Assembly: GCA_027886185.1 (NCBI GenBank)
Contig: WOAB01000568.1
Coordinates: 12,160,501 to 12,224,500, forward strand
DNA: 64,000 nt
Reading direction: 5' to 3'
Origin: Rheum nobile
Lineage: Eukaryota > Streptophyta > Magnoliopsida > Caryophyllales > Polygonaceae
Shown here: positions 1 to 11,743 of the stretch, piece by piece
Layout: every line of letters starts with the position of its first letter
Position numbering within the stretch: the stretch's first letter is position 1
The notes under the pieces: generated by a model
What the model was told of the DNA's origin: nothing
The model's database searches: none
What the model saw: only the letters and a program-made list of their open reading frames with translations
Made by a program: the position numbers and the translations under genes

Positions 1-791
1 TTCCTTTATCCTTGAATGTTATTAATTCTTTTATGCTTCATCCAATTGAGTTATATTGATTTCTCTAGATTAGCTACCTAGTTTTATCGATATTATTCAT
101 ACTGCAGGATTAGGATCTTGAATAGTATTGGTTGGATCTAACTCATCAGTTGTGGTAATTATCATTATTAATATTAGTTTCCCTAGCCTGACAACCTAGT
201 TGAGATTAGTATTATCTATAGTGCTAGTTACCTCTTTCTGGTCAACTTGTTGAGATCAATATTATTCATCCCTAACTCAGAAGTAGCAACCACGATTTAC
301 TGGAACGAGTTATGAATGTTTATTGTGAAGAGAATTAATTGCATGTCAAGTACTGACGAGTTGTTAAGTATTGCATGAGCCTATCTATTCCTGAGCTTAT
401 TCTGCTGTTAGATTTATCTTGATAGTTTCTTGATTGGTTTAATAGTTACGGTTACCAGGTCGAGTTGGACTGATAACTATTTCAGAACAGGGATTAGGAC
501 ATTTATGAGGATTGAGGACTAGGAATAATTAATGATCAATCAACCAAACTGAAGGTGGATATTTGTCTGGCTAAGTGTTTTTCCCTACTTGATTACAATC
601 TATGCTTTCTTTGTTTTGTTTACTTGTTTTGCAAGAAATCAACCAAGACCCCCCATTGTTACCTTTGCATGCGAATTAACATAGAGAAAACAACTCCTCC
701 CTGTGGGATCGACCCTGCTTACCCAGACTACTAGTTTAGGTTTGTTAGGATTTATTTTGACCAGGTTAACACGACTAAAACCTGCCTGTCA
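1..791 (+). mobile_element. 3' part of an LTR (TGAT...-type family), cut by the window edge
   Basis: The segment resembles the downstream halves of the LTRs ending at 13341 and 15942. They share the order: CTGGCTAAGTGTTTT-like block, a TGTGGGATCGACCC-like block, a TTTAGG..TTATTTTG block and a CA end. It ends in CCTGTCA at 791, after which the 844-bp tandem repeat resumes in mid-unit with ACCGC. That is what an insertion into the tandem array would leave. The left end and its target-site duplication lie outside the window, so solo LTR versus full element cannot be decided. No coding sequence is seen. Confidence 0.7.
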
Positions 792-793
792 AC

Positions 794-3700
794 CGCACCT
801 CTACTTTTCATAATGATGAACATAACAAACATATACCACACCTCATACTCCACAAATCACAACATAGTCTTCTGAATTTTGCTAAAAGTTTATTCTGTTT
901 GATTAGTTACAAAATACCAAAACATATTATCCAAAAATTAAGTTTGCCTAATCACCATAAAAAACAAACTAAGAGGAACACTAAACACAAATCTACTTAT
1001 CTGCAAGAAACTATATTCTTGCACAATCTTCATTAATCGTTTTTATGAAGATAAGCTTTTGCAACTGTCACGGGATTGGTAGGAAAAACCTATGGACCAA
1101 AATGAAACTTTTTGTAAAATTGAACGTATTCAAGTCATGGCTCTATTTTAATAAAAAAAGACTCACAACCAATGGAACTTATGGAACTTGTTGTTCGACT
1201 TATTAATTTCCTATGTCTCTTTTACAATCAATTTTAAGTTCAATTCTATTGAACTCAATTTTGGTACCAAATCTATTTTTAGAAAGAACCACGTATATGT
1301 GAATTTTTGTAATGATTTTTAGTTCAATTCTAATGAACTCAATTTTGGTACCAAATTGGGCCATTCAACATTTGGGCCATTGTGATCAATATCTCGGGCT
1401 TATGAAAACATGTTTTTTTTCCAAGCTCATCTTAAAGATGTTTAGTTTTGGCCTTAACTCAAGATATCTAATCGTACTTATAATTTGTAAGTAATGTTCA
1501 ATAATATTTAATGTGTGATAATGAATCATCATTTCATGAAATTTTACTCTTTATGGCTAAAATCTCGTGCAATTATCGAAACAGATGCTCACACGTTAAA
1601 GAATCCCAAAAGTATTAAACATTCACTTAGGGATTACCTAGACCTGTCAAAAACCGACCCAACCCGAAAACCCGACCCGAAAGGACCCGAACCCGACCCG
1701 AACGTCACTGGGTCAAGAAGGACCCGAACCCGAAGGACCCAAACCCGAACCCGACTCGACCCGAATGTAAATTCGAGCTCGCGGGTCCCCTTTATTTTGT
1801 ATATTTTAAGTTATTTATATTAAATATTTTAATATACTTTATTAAATAATAATATAATATTAATTATATTATTTTAATTATTTTATTAAAGTTAAAAATC
1901 ATAATAAGAATTATAAAAAAAGGACATGTTCGACCCGCCGGGTCAACCCGAACCCGCCCGATCCGAATATTTTACCAACCTGATCGACCCGAACCCGATT
2001 TGACCCGAACCCGACATGACCCGAACCCGACCAACCCGACTCAGTTGACAGGTCTAGGATTACCGCACCTCTACTTTTCATAATGATGAACATAACAAAC
2101 ATATACCACACCTCATACTCCACAAATCAGAACATAGTCTTCTGAATTTTGCTAAAAGTTTATTCTGTTTGATTAGTTACAAAATACCAAAACATATTAT
2201 CCAAAAATTAAGTTTGCCTAATCACCATAAACAACAAACTAAGAGGAACACTAAACACAAATCTACTTATCTGCAAGAAACTATATTCTTGCACAATCTT
2301 CATTAATCGTTTTCAGGAAGATAAGCTTTTGGAACTGTTGCGAGATTGGTAGGAAAACCCGATGGACCAAAATCGATACATTTTGTAAAATTGAACGTAT
2401 TCAAGTCATGGCTCTAGCTCAATTAGAAAACATACTCACAACCAATTGAACTTATGGAACTTGTTGTTCGACTTATTAATTTCCTATGTCTCTTTTACAA
2501 TCAATTTTAAGTTCAATTCTATTGAACTCAATTTTGGTACCAAATCTATTTTTAAAAAGAACCACGTATATGTGATTTTTTATAATGATTTTTAGTTCAA
2601 TTCTAATGAACTCAATTTTGGTACCAAATTGGGCCATTCAACATTTGGGCCATTGTGATCAATATCTCGGGCTTATGAAAACATGTTTTTTTCCAAGTTC
2701 ATCTTAAAGATGTTTAGTTTTGGCCCTAACTCAAGATATTTAATCGTACTTATAATTTGTAAGTAATGTTCAATAATATTTAATGTGTGATAATGAATCA
2801 TCATTTCATGAAATTTTACTCTTCATGGCTAAAATCTCGTGCAATTATCGAAAGAGATGCTCACACGTTAAAGAATCCCAAAAGTATTAAACATTCACTT
2901 AGGAATTACCGAACCTCTACTTTTCATAATGATGAACATAACAAACATATACCACACCTCATACTCCACAAATCACAACATAGTCTTCTGAATTTTGCTA
3001 AAAGTTTATTCTGTTTGATTAGTTAGAAAATACCAAAACATATTATCCAAAAATTAAGTCTGCCTAATCACCATAAAAAACAAACTAAGAGGAACACTAA
3101 ACACAAATCTACTTATCTGTAAGAAACTATATTCTTGCACAATCTTCATTAATCGTTTTTATGCAGATAAGCTTTTGGAACTGTCGAGGGATTGGTAGGA
3201 AAAACCTATGGACCAAAATGAAACATTTTGTAAAATTGAACGTATTCAAGTCATGGCTCTAGTTGAATTAAAAACAGACTCACAACCAATTGAACTTATG
3301 GAACTTGTTGTTCGACTTATTAATTTCCTATGTCTCTTTTACAATCAATTTTAAGTTCAATTCTATTGAACTCAATTTTGGTACCAAATCTATTTTTAGA
3401 AAGAACCACGTATATGTTATTTTTTATAATGATTTTTAGTTCAATTCTAATGAACTCAATTTTGGTACCAAATTGGGCCATTCAACATTTGGGCCATTGT
3501 GATCAATATCTCGGGCTTATGAAAACATGTTTTTTCCAAGCTCATCTTAAAGATGTTTAGTTTTGGCCTTAACTCAAGATATTTAATCGTACTTATAATT
3601 TGTAAGTAATGTTCAATAGTATTTAATGTGTGATAATGAATCATCATTTCATGAAATTTTACTCTTTATGGCTAAAATCTCGTGCAATTATCGAAAGAGA

Positions 3701-4975
3701 TGCTCACACGTTAAAGAATCCCAAAAGTATTAAACATTTTCTTAGGGATTACCGCACCTCTACTTTTCATAATGATGAACATTACAAACATATACCACAC
3801 CTCATACTCCACAAATCACAACATAGTTTTCTGAATTTTGCTAAAAGTTTGTTCTGTTTGATTAGTTAGAAAATACCAAAACATATTATCCAAAAATTAA
3901 GTTTGCCTAATCACCATGAAAAACAAACTAAGAGGAACACTAAACACAAATCTTCTTATCTGCAAGAAACTATATTCTTGCACAATCTTCATTAATCATT
4001 TTTATGAAGATAAGCTTTTGGAACTGTCGCGGGATTGGTAGGAAAAGCCTATGGACCAAAATGATTCTTTTTGTAAAATTGAACGTATTCAAGTCATGGC
4101 TCTAGTTGAATTAAAAACAGACTCACAACCAATTGAACTTATGGAAATTGTTGTTCGACTTATTAATTTCCTATGTCTCTTTTACAATCAATTTTAAGTT
4201 CAATTCTATTGAACTCAATTTTGGTACCAAATCTATTTTTAGAAAGAACCACGTATATGTGATTTTTTATAATGATTTTTAGTTCAATTCTAATGAACTC
4301 AATTTTGGTACCAAATTGGGCCATTCAACATTTGGGCCATTGTGATCAATATCCCGGGCTTATGAAAACATGTTTTTTTCCAAGCTCATCTTAAAGATGT
4401 TTAGTTTTGGCCTTAACTCAAGATATTTAATCGTACTTATAATTTGTAAGTAATGTTCAATAATATTTAATGTTTGATAATGAATCATCATTTCATGAAA
4501 TTTTACTCTTCATGGCTAAAATCTCGTGCAATTATCGAAAGAGATGCTCACACGTTAAAGAATCCCAAAAGTATTAAACATTTTCTTAGGGATTACCGCA
4601 CCTCTACTTTTCATAATGATGAACATAACAAACATATACCACACCTAATACTCCACAAATCACAACATAGTCTTCTGAATTTTGCTAAAAGTTTATTCTG
4701 TTTGATTAGTTAGAAAATACCAAAACATATTATCCAAAAATTAAGTTTGCCTAATCACCATAAAAAACAAACTAAGAGGAACACTAAACACAAATCTACT
4801 TATCTGCAAGAAACTATATTCTTACACAATCTTCATTAATCGTTTTTATGAAGATAAGCTTTTGGAACTGTCACGGGATTGGTAGGAAAAACTTATGGAC
4901 CAAAATGAAACTTTTTGTAAAATTGAACGTATTCAAGTCATGGCTCTAGTTGAATTAAAAACAGACTCACAACCA
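794..4975 (+). repeat. Tandem array of 844-bp units carrying a LINE 5' region
   Basis: Units start at CGCACCTCTAC or CGAACCTCTAC: 794, 2064, 2910, 3753 and 4597. Unit lengths are 844 (after removing a 426-bp insertion), 846, 843 and 844 bp; the last copy is partial. Each unit contains a 36-bp segment twice (palindrome AGTTCAATtctATTGAACT followed by GGTACC), then about 80 aa of open frame. Near 1046, 2308, 3162, 4004 and 4848 each has a sequence encoding MKISFWNCRGIG or a variant, the usual start of a plant L1-type LINE ORF2 endonuclease. The array reads like repeated 5' promoter monomers of a LINE, with further LINE domains downstream on the same strand. Copies are highly similar, so the amplification is fairly recent. 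Confidence 0.85.
1639..2056. mobile_element. Non-autonomous hAT-type MITE (418 bp) with 8-bp TSD
   Basis: The ends are perfect 12-bp inverted repeats, TAGACCTGTCAA and TTGACAGGTCTA. They are flanked by an identical 8-bp duplication, GGATTACC, at 1631-1638 and 2057-2064. The other units of the surrounding tandem array hold the same site once, which gives internal empty-site controls (for example around 3745-3752 and 4588-4596). The ends are rich in CCCGAACCCGACC-type motifs in inverted orientation, and the centre is AT-rich. There is no transposase, so it must have been mobilised in trans. The 8-bp duplication and TAG-type ends point to the hAT superfamily. Confidence 0.9.
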
Positions 4976-5044
4976 AAGGACCAAATCTTTAAAAAAAACG
5001 GATTTGACAAACTTCTCTTTTCTCCATCTACATACAGGGCATGT

Positions 5045-5490
5045 GGGCTATGTCCTATCTCAGTTTTTCTTTTGCTAGACAATAGCTAAAAAACTTACTT
5101 TTTTTTATGATTACGGGGTTTATTCGAATATGAAATACAATCTTGGAAATACAACATCCCACTTTTTTTCACTACCCAAGGCTTCAATACCTTCGAAATC
5201 GAGAAATATCTAGTAGAGCAAGTGCTATTTGAGAACAATTAGCCGATTTGGATTTACAAACTATTGTAGATTCTTCGTTTACATAATAGAAAGAGTTAGG
5301 GGAATAAGGTCCTACTGGAAATGAATGGGAAGATCGAAAAGTTGGAACATAGACGCATAGAATTAGTTAAGCATTTCATTCGAACAAATATAGAACCATG
5401 ATGGATGGTTTTGTGTCTATTACCAATTCTTTCTCCCGAATTGAGACTGATCATTCAAAACGATGGAGGTAAATTAATGAGCTCGTGCTT
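5045..5490 (+). pseudogene. rpoC1: Nuclear plastid DNA fragment: part of rpoC1
   Basis: Reading across frames, the sequence matches the N-terminal half of the plastid-encoded RNA polymerase beta' subunit. Recognisable pieces include FSFAR-like then AKK, LFEYEIQSWKY, FFTTQGF-like, REQLADLDLQTIVDSS-like, GPTGNEWEDRKVG, KHFIRTNIEP and MVLCLLPxLxPELR followed by IIQxDGGKLMSS. Several indels and stops break the frame, and similarity stops abruptly after GGTAAATTAATGAGCTC. It is a decayed plastid-to-nucleus transfer with no function expected. The stretch from 4976 to 5045 may belong to it, but I could not anchor it. Confidence 0.85.
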
Positions 5491-5639
5491 TGGAAATCAT
5501 ATCAACTTTGTAACCTTTGAACTCATTCAACAAATAAACCAATGGATTTGTATGAAATATAAAATTCTTAATAAAAACTATGTCTCGATGGTGATCTTTG
5601 TCTATACCCCCTAATGAGGCGGAGAAACCTCAATTTTGG
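5491..5639. other. Unassigned spacer between rpoC1 fragment and LINE
   Basis: This is short AT-rich sequence with no recognisable homology. It joins the plastid fragment to LINE endonuclease coding sequence. Confidence 0.4.
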
Positions 5640-6285
5640 AATAACTTAACTTAATTTATCTTACAACTCCAAATCCAGTACCCTTATAATTGGTGACCTT
5701 AATGAAATCCAACAACCAGATAAAGATTGAGAGGCTTAGTTCTGACCCCTAGTAAATACATTAGACAATTGAAATTCAAAAGTGAATGTGTTTTGTATGA
5801 TATCCCTAACCAATAAAATGACTTCACCTGGCGTAAAAATAAAACAGAGGTGGATAAAACTATGAAAAGTTGGACAAATCTCTTATTAATAACCAACTAT
5901 TAGTATGGTTTCCATGTATATCGTGTAAAAACCATGCATTCTCATCATTTGACAATTGTCTGATATCAATGCAATTAGACAACCATAATGGCTCTAAAGG
6001 ACAACCATTCAAGTTTGAAAAATGTGGATGAAAATATGAGACTTTGAAAATACTTCTAAACCATCGTGGAGGTTTCATGTTAATGGACTAAGCATGTTTA
6101 ATCTAATGTAAACACAAGCACTGATATCTAATGCAAAAATAAGTTGAATCAGACTACATTTGGGAATATATTCAAGCAATTAAAGGAAATAGAGGATGAC
6201 TGATAACAACCTAAATAGTGACTTGCAGATGGCCATAACAAACTTGTATTGACAAACAAGCCAGACTGACAAATGAAAAAGATTA
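5640..6285 (+). pseudogene. LINE ORF2 fragment: endonuclease domain
   Basis: The broken frames encode the order expected of a plant L1-type AP endonuclease. IIGDLNEIQ lies near 5690, a FTWRKNK-like block (nucleotides ACTTCACCTGGCGTAAAAATAA) near 5820, a KPCI/HAFSSF-like block near 5930, and a QLDNHNGSKGQPFKF-like block with a KMWM ending near 5970-6030. Many stops and frameshifts are present. It lies on the same strand as the endonuclease starts in the 844-bp array and the reverse-transcriptase pieces downstream. It is probably the same old LINE, with the plastid fragment between the two endonuclease parts. Confidence 0.7.
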
Positions 6286-6755
6286 TTGATTGGCACAAGG
6301 TCTCTTGAAGATTGGATTGCTTGGTTTAGTGACAATAATCACAAGAAATCCACCATTTTCAATGTCAACTACTTGTGTTCACTTGTCTTGTGTATACTAT
6401 ATGACAAGTGCGTAATGACACCATCTTTTGAGGTATTAGACCCAATGTTAGTACATGTGTTTCTAGGTCATTCAAGAGTGCAAGCTTAGTATTTCTTCTA
6501 GGTTTGACATTGGGTGCAAGATAGATAGAATGTGGAGAGCATCTTCAAACCTTGGGCGCAAGATATATAGAATGTGGAGAGCATCTTTGCGTATGTTGCG
6601 CTTAATTGTTGCCTAGAAGCAATTGGGGTTGTAGCTCTTGCATGAGCAATTTTGGTTGCCACTTTTCGTACTCTTACCCTTTGTATGGTAGAGTTTTTTT
6701 GTAAAGTTGCCGATTATATATATTTAATACGGCCCCATTAAAAAAAAACAAAAAA
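6286..6755 (+). mobile_element. LINE 3'-end fragment with A-rich tail
   Basis: An open stretch of 67 codons starts with SLEDWIAWF and continues in a style seen near the C-terminus of plant LINE ORF2. A non-coding trailer follows with an internal near-repeat (GATAGAATGTGGAGAGCATCTT, twice). It ends in TAATACGGCCCCATT and an A-rich tail near 6739-6755, as LINE 3' ends do. Because endonuclease sequence precedes it and reverse-transcriptase linker sequence follows, it is probably a separate LINE insertion or an internal rearrangement. Confidence 0.5.
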
Positions 6756-7170
6756 AAAAGATAAATTGCTTTTCTTTCAGAAGAATTATTGGGCCATCGA
6801 GCTAATATTCAACACACCAAATCATATGATCTTAACACTAACTATTATCATCGAATATCAAATGGAAAAAGATATTAAAATTGTTACAGAAATCAAAACA
6901 TAAGATGACACCATCATCATTATTGTAGAAAACATTAGAAATGAAATTAAGTTGGACTTTGAAAGAAAAACTAAAAAGAGAAATATTAACCAAAGGATCC
7001 TCCAAACCCGTCCAAGTAACATTAAAAACAAAGTTACAAATCCCTTGGTCTGTATGGTATATCACCTGTTTTCTATGAGAAATATTGGCATATTGTTGGC
7101 CCGTTGGAAATTAAGGCGGTCAAAAGCTTCTTCCACTGTGGAAAAATTCTAAAGCAATTTAGGCTTTGCT
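6756..7170 (+). pseudogene. LINE ORF2 fragment: region between endonuclease and reverse transcriptase
   Basis: Around 7040-7160 the three frames together spell a block typical of plant LINE reverse transcriptases, just before the RT core: DGISPVFYEKYWHIVGP followed by IKAVKSFF and ILKQF. The sequence is broken by frameshifts and stops. It fits between the endonuclease piece (5640-6285) and the RT piece (8891-9370) of the same decayed element. Confidence 0.65.
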
Positions 7171-8890
7171 CAGTGTAGCTGAAGCTGAACAAAGATGATG
7201 ACAACCATGGAATGACATCTCAAAGGCCTCCAAGGAATAAGCTTAAGCAAACGGAAGTGCGTTAGAAATTTCAGAGTTTGAAGTTCCCATCAAATTCTTG
7301 ACATTCTTTGGTAAAACAACCATAACTTTGGCCAAAAAATTGATCTCGATCTCATTCAAGATGTGTGGAAATCCGATTATAATATCTACAACTCCATGAC
7401 TACTTCGAATAAAAAATCCAACTGAAAGATGGTCAAAATCGTGTTTTACAAAAGGTAGTGTAATTTTTAACGGGAATAAGGAGCTTTGCATATTTAGTTA
7501 GATTTTACTTATCTTTTAATTTGCTTATTTTTATGTTTAGCATTTAATATAATATTATTAGTTAGATTTCATGTTATTAGGATTAGATAAGAAAAGGTCG
7601 ACTAAGTTTGCTTAGTTCTCTTATTTCTTCTCACATATTATTCTATTATGTTTTCTCTTTCCTAGTTTATTTATCTTTTAGCATTAGATAGTTTGCTTGT
7701 TTTGCAAGTAACTAGGAACAAAAAATATGTTATTTATACTCTTGTATGTGTTAATAAAAATTGAATTTGAAGACTCAAAAACCTTAGTCATATGTTTCGA
7801 GTTCATCTTATCCTAAACCAGTATCTTTGCTTTCAAGCGACATACTTTTGTTGATTACGTTTGACCAAGCAACTATTCTCCAAAAATCACAAAATTTGGA
7901 GGAATTGTTCCTAGGCTTCTTAACATAATAATTTTCATAATTTCAGCCAAATCCGATGATGTTTGCATCTTGCCTTAAAGACGGAACCCAAACAGTGAAG
8001 TCATAAACCTTACATGTGTTGTCACGTATCAAGAGCTGGAGCTAGATTTAGTAGCTGAAGCTAGACAGAGTTGTAACGAGCAGCAAAACTAAAGTTGGAA
8101 TGATTAACTAAATAAAAATGAGTGTTCGATATTTTAAAGTTGAATTTGTAAAAATGAATTGGAAAATGATTGAAATGCTCCTAAAATTAAAATGTGGAGG
8201 GTAACATGTGCGTTGCACATGACTCCCGATTTCTAATTGAAATTTGTGAAACATGACATATTCACATAAACACCACGAAATTATTCAACCAGATAGCCCA
8301 TTACTCCATTTCTCAAATCTTTTTTGCAAACGGATCTGAACTCATTGGGGTTCATTTTCACAGATTGACGTAGTTGCAGTCAAGATCTTGAAAAAGGTAA
8401 GAGATTTTGGTGTTAATGTTTTTTTTTTCTTGAGTTTTTAAGAGACCTAAAAATAATTTGGAAGGATGTGTAGTAATTTGTTAAAAAATGGTTAATACGT
8501 GTATCATTTCTCATCCCTCCCTTAATTTTTTGAACTAATTTCTAAAAAATGGTCTCATTATTTTTAGGGCTCTTTAGAGAGAAGGCGGAGGAGAGGGAAA
8601 TTATAGAGGAAAGTGAAAAACTACGTGTGGAGTTCTAAAGAGCGAGTAATGGTTTTATTTTTGAATTGAAAAGGGGGCAAAAGTTGCCAAATTTCCTCAT
8701 CCATCTACTTCCATCCTCTCCAAACTTGAGGGGGAGCTTGTTAATTTTGTCGGATTTCCATCTCCTTTCAGCTAGATCCAGCTTCTTCCATCTCGGCGCC
8801 TAACGCCACTTCTGGTAGATGATGGTATATGGATTTCGGTTTTTCCATCTACTCCCTTCTAAATCGAACGATGCCTTGACCATACTTTTA
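7171..8890. other. 1.7 kb without a recognisable gene, separating two LINE pieces
   Basis: AT-rich sequence with no convincing ORF. It splits the LINE between its RT N-terminal block and its RT core, so some or all of it was probably inserted. The part near 7500-7800 has the texture of a degraded LTR, but I could not define ends. A small palindrome (ATGTGCgttGCACAT) lies near 8201-8217. The section 8550-8890 is more balanced in base composition and unclassified. Confidence 0.4.
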
Positions 8891-9370
8891 TTACCCTAAT
8901 TCTGAAATGTGAAATCCTATCACGACAAACCATTATAGACTTATCAGTCTATGTTAAACAATACATAGTTATTTATGAAATAATTACTGTAAGAATGAAA
9001 GCTGTGATAGATAATTGATCCATCCATTACAAGGTGCTTTTTTAGCTGATAGAGTCATTCAGGATAATATCCTAGTTGTCCATGGAATCGTCCACTCCTT
9101 CCGATCTAAGAAAGGTAAGAAAAGATGAATTGTAATTAAACTAGATATGAAAAAAAATATATGACAAAATTGAATGGAATTGAATGTGATTTCATCATTC
9201 AAATCCTACAAAAGTTCAAATTTTGTAACATGTTATGGATTGATTAATGCATCAAAACAATCTCTTATTCGAATTTGGTCAACAATGAACCTACCAATCT
9301 AATTTACTCCGAACGAGACCTATATCAGGGCAATCTAATGTCCCCATATATATTAATCCTAGGTGAAGAT
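8891..9370 (+). pseudogene. LINE ORF2 fragment: reverse transcriptase core
   Basis: Mixed frames encode HYRLISLC-like, LQGAFLADRVIQDNILV followed by HGIVHSF and RSKKGK, then VIKLDMKK and a degraded YDKIEW. These are the RT motifs shared by plant L1-type LINEs. The sequence continues to a degraded copy of the region before the catalytic FADD box, which is not visible here. It is clearly dead, with several stops, and is collinear with neighbouring LINE pieces. Confidence 0.75.
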
Positions 9371-9579
9371 TTTTTTTTGTAAGCAATCAACAAAACCATA
9401 GTAATGAACAAAATAACCAAATTGGCTTCAGGCTGGCAAGAGGTGGATCTTCAATCCCCTTTCTTGCCTTCAAATATGATATTATGAAATTTGATAAATC
9501 TTCTATTGGAGTCATAAATCTTCTAACCAAAGAATCTATCATGGATCTGAAAAATGGACACCTACCCATAAGCATAAAA

Positions 9580-10440
9580 CTTTATGTGAAAATTGGAGCA
9601 TAATGGACTACCTACTAAAACAAGATTACAAGATAAACATGTGGTAGTTCAATCAAATTGTTTCTTTTGTAGCCACCTACGTGAAGACATATTCCATCTC
9701 ATACTAAAGTGCCTTCGTACCATTAAACACATGACAAGCTTAATTCAGGAATATTACACAAGATTAAAAATATCAATCTTGATAATAAAAAACCTTGAAT
9801 TGTCCTAACTAAAATCCAAGACAAATTAAGTAAGCACAAACTTAACAAAATTTCAACTTTATGGTAGTGTATATGGCACCAAATTAAGAAACTTCACCCT
9901 ATTCGATCCTACACAAGCAAGATATATCAAAGATTTAACCGGCTACGCAAGAAATCAAGATTAAAATTGGGAGAAAACATGATAATTGGATTCTAATCGA
10001 AGAAGACTTAGTATATAACATAAATATCAAACAATCAAGGAAAAACAAAAACTTAAAATGGACCCGTCCTAAACTGGATCATCATAAAATTAATTTTGAT
10101 GGATCAAAATTAAAAAAATCTAGGTATCTTTTGTTATTGAATCTGATAATTTATACCTTATTAATGCACTTACATGAATTTTGAGTTGTCCTTGGGAAAT
10201 CGATATGATTGTTGCTAACATCCTTTGTGGCTTCCAGAGTTTCTTGCAAGTACTTATTTGTCACATCTTCATAGAGGTGAATCGTTTGGTTAATAGAATG
10301 TCGCACTTGAGCCTCTTAGCTTCGACTACAACTCTGCTTCAAGATCACTCTCTTACGAATCTCATTCGCAAGCATTCTCTAGGGTGGCCTACCCACCGTC
10401 TTTAGGTTGCCCCAATCTTTTCCTTAAAAAATATGAAAGT
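9580..10440 (+). pseudogene. LINE ORF2 fragment: zinc-binding and RNase H-like C-terminus
   Basis: A 71-codon open piece at 9593-9808 has GLPTKTRLQDK, a CFFC pair and an H..LKC arrangement, the zf-RVT zinc-binding region found after the RT in plant LINEs. Near 10050-10120 lies KLDHHKINFDGSK, the start of the RNase H-like domain. Near 10181-10405 lies the domain end, with HIFIEVNRLVNRM. The stop between pieces and the loss of the middle mark it as a pseudogene. Confidence 0.7.
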
Positions 10441-10866
10441 TTACCCTTGAACAACATGGTTTGGAATAAGCCTTTCCATTAAATTATTTGATTTAAATAG
10501 CAAGCCCTACCATATACTAGGGGTGGAAATCAACTATTCACATTCAAAATTTCAAGGATCAATTCTAAAGAGTGTTTTGTCAAGTAGAAAAAAGAGATTT
10601 ACAATGTTAGAAAAATTGTATTCTACTCAAGACAATTGAAACATATGTTAACTTTCCAATATAACATGTTCCATGCATGAAGCTTGAGCAAAAAAGAGTT
10701 GGAAGAAGATATTAATTAAGCAAGATCTTACCTTCTTGACAATCACATAGGATATGGCTCATAATATGAATTTATGAAGGAGAAAAGATTAGGATAGATG
10801 ATCAGTAAGAGGTTGGCATGACTCTGGGTTTCTTGTTGGGTTTTATGCGTGTCATGTTGTTTGCCT
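10441..10866. other. Unassigned stretch upstream of an LTR element
   Basis: No gene or repeat end is recognised. TGCCT at 10862-10866 is the left target-site duplication of the element that follows. Before that insertion this sequence was continuous with 13342 onward. Confidence 0.4.
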
Positions 10867-11732
10867 TGATCAGTGCTATTTTGTAGTGCATATCTAGGGG
10901 TTATTATCAGGTTTGAGGCGTCATTTGGTTGGATTTAGAGCACAATTGGAGATTATGGAGTTGGAGCAGAGAAGTGTGATTTTAGTGGTCTGAAGGAGCT
11001 AATTGGAGACACTGCCTATCAATTCTGAATTAAAAAAAAAACATGACTTTTAGTTCTACTTGATAGGGCGCCAATTTGATAGGGCGTTGTCGTGACACCT
11101 AAACAAAATAAAAGTCAATTTTTTTTTAAAAATTTGACAGAACTACAATTTGCTACGGACCAGCATTAGGCTGGGGTAAGTCAAAAACCCGAAAGGGCGG
11201 CTTAGGTAATAAGCAGGTGGCTTGGACCAGTATTAGGCTGAGATAATAATTGGTCAAGAGTGATGTGAGTATATTGTGAGCCCATCTATTGAAAAATGAA
11301 ATGAGTGGCTTGGTGAAAACCCGAAAGGGCGCCTTGGCAAAATGAGTGAAAAGAAGAAGAATGATTTTTAGGATTCCTCATTTTTCTGGCGTGGAGACAT
11401 AAGAAGAGGTGATATAAGGAGGATTCGGGTAGGTCACTCTAGGAGGTATAAGAAGATAGATGGGAGATAGGATTAGATTTTGATTCACTCTATGGTGTTT
11501 GGGATAATCTTGGGGGAAGTACTCTGCTTTCCTTTTGGCTTGACTGTGTGGGGTGTTGAGATTACTTGATTTGATGTTGTAGTCTTTTGTGCTGGGTTTA
11601 TTGTATGGTTGCCTGCAGTTTATTGTTAGGTGTGATTCTTGGAGATTGATTTTTCTATGCTTCCTGAGACCTTGGGGATTGATTGGAGGAGTAGGTTGAC
11701 TTTAGCTTACTCGAGGACGAGCAAGGTTTAAG

Positions 11733-11743
11733 CATGGGGGATT
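11733..11743 (+). promoter_or_regulatory. Polypurine tract of the 10867-13341 element
   Basis: GCATGGGGGATT lies immediately before the TGATCAG start of the 3' LTR. It is preceded by ACTCGAGGACGAGCAAGG, a sequence type common just upstream of the 3' LTR in plant Ty3 elements. Confidence 0.65.

Noticed and set aside
7500..7830. Solo Copia-like LTR
   Set aside because: It has the texture of an LTR but no TG...CA ends with a duplication that I could confirm.
8196..8220. Hairpin ATGTGCgttGCACAT as a possible Helitron 3' end
   Set aside because: No CTAG-type end follows at the right distance on either strand, and no partner 5' end was found.
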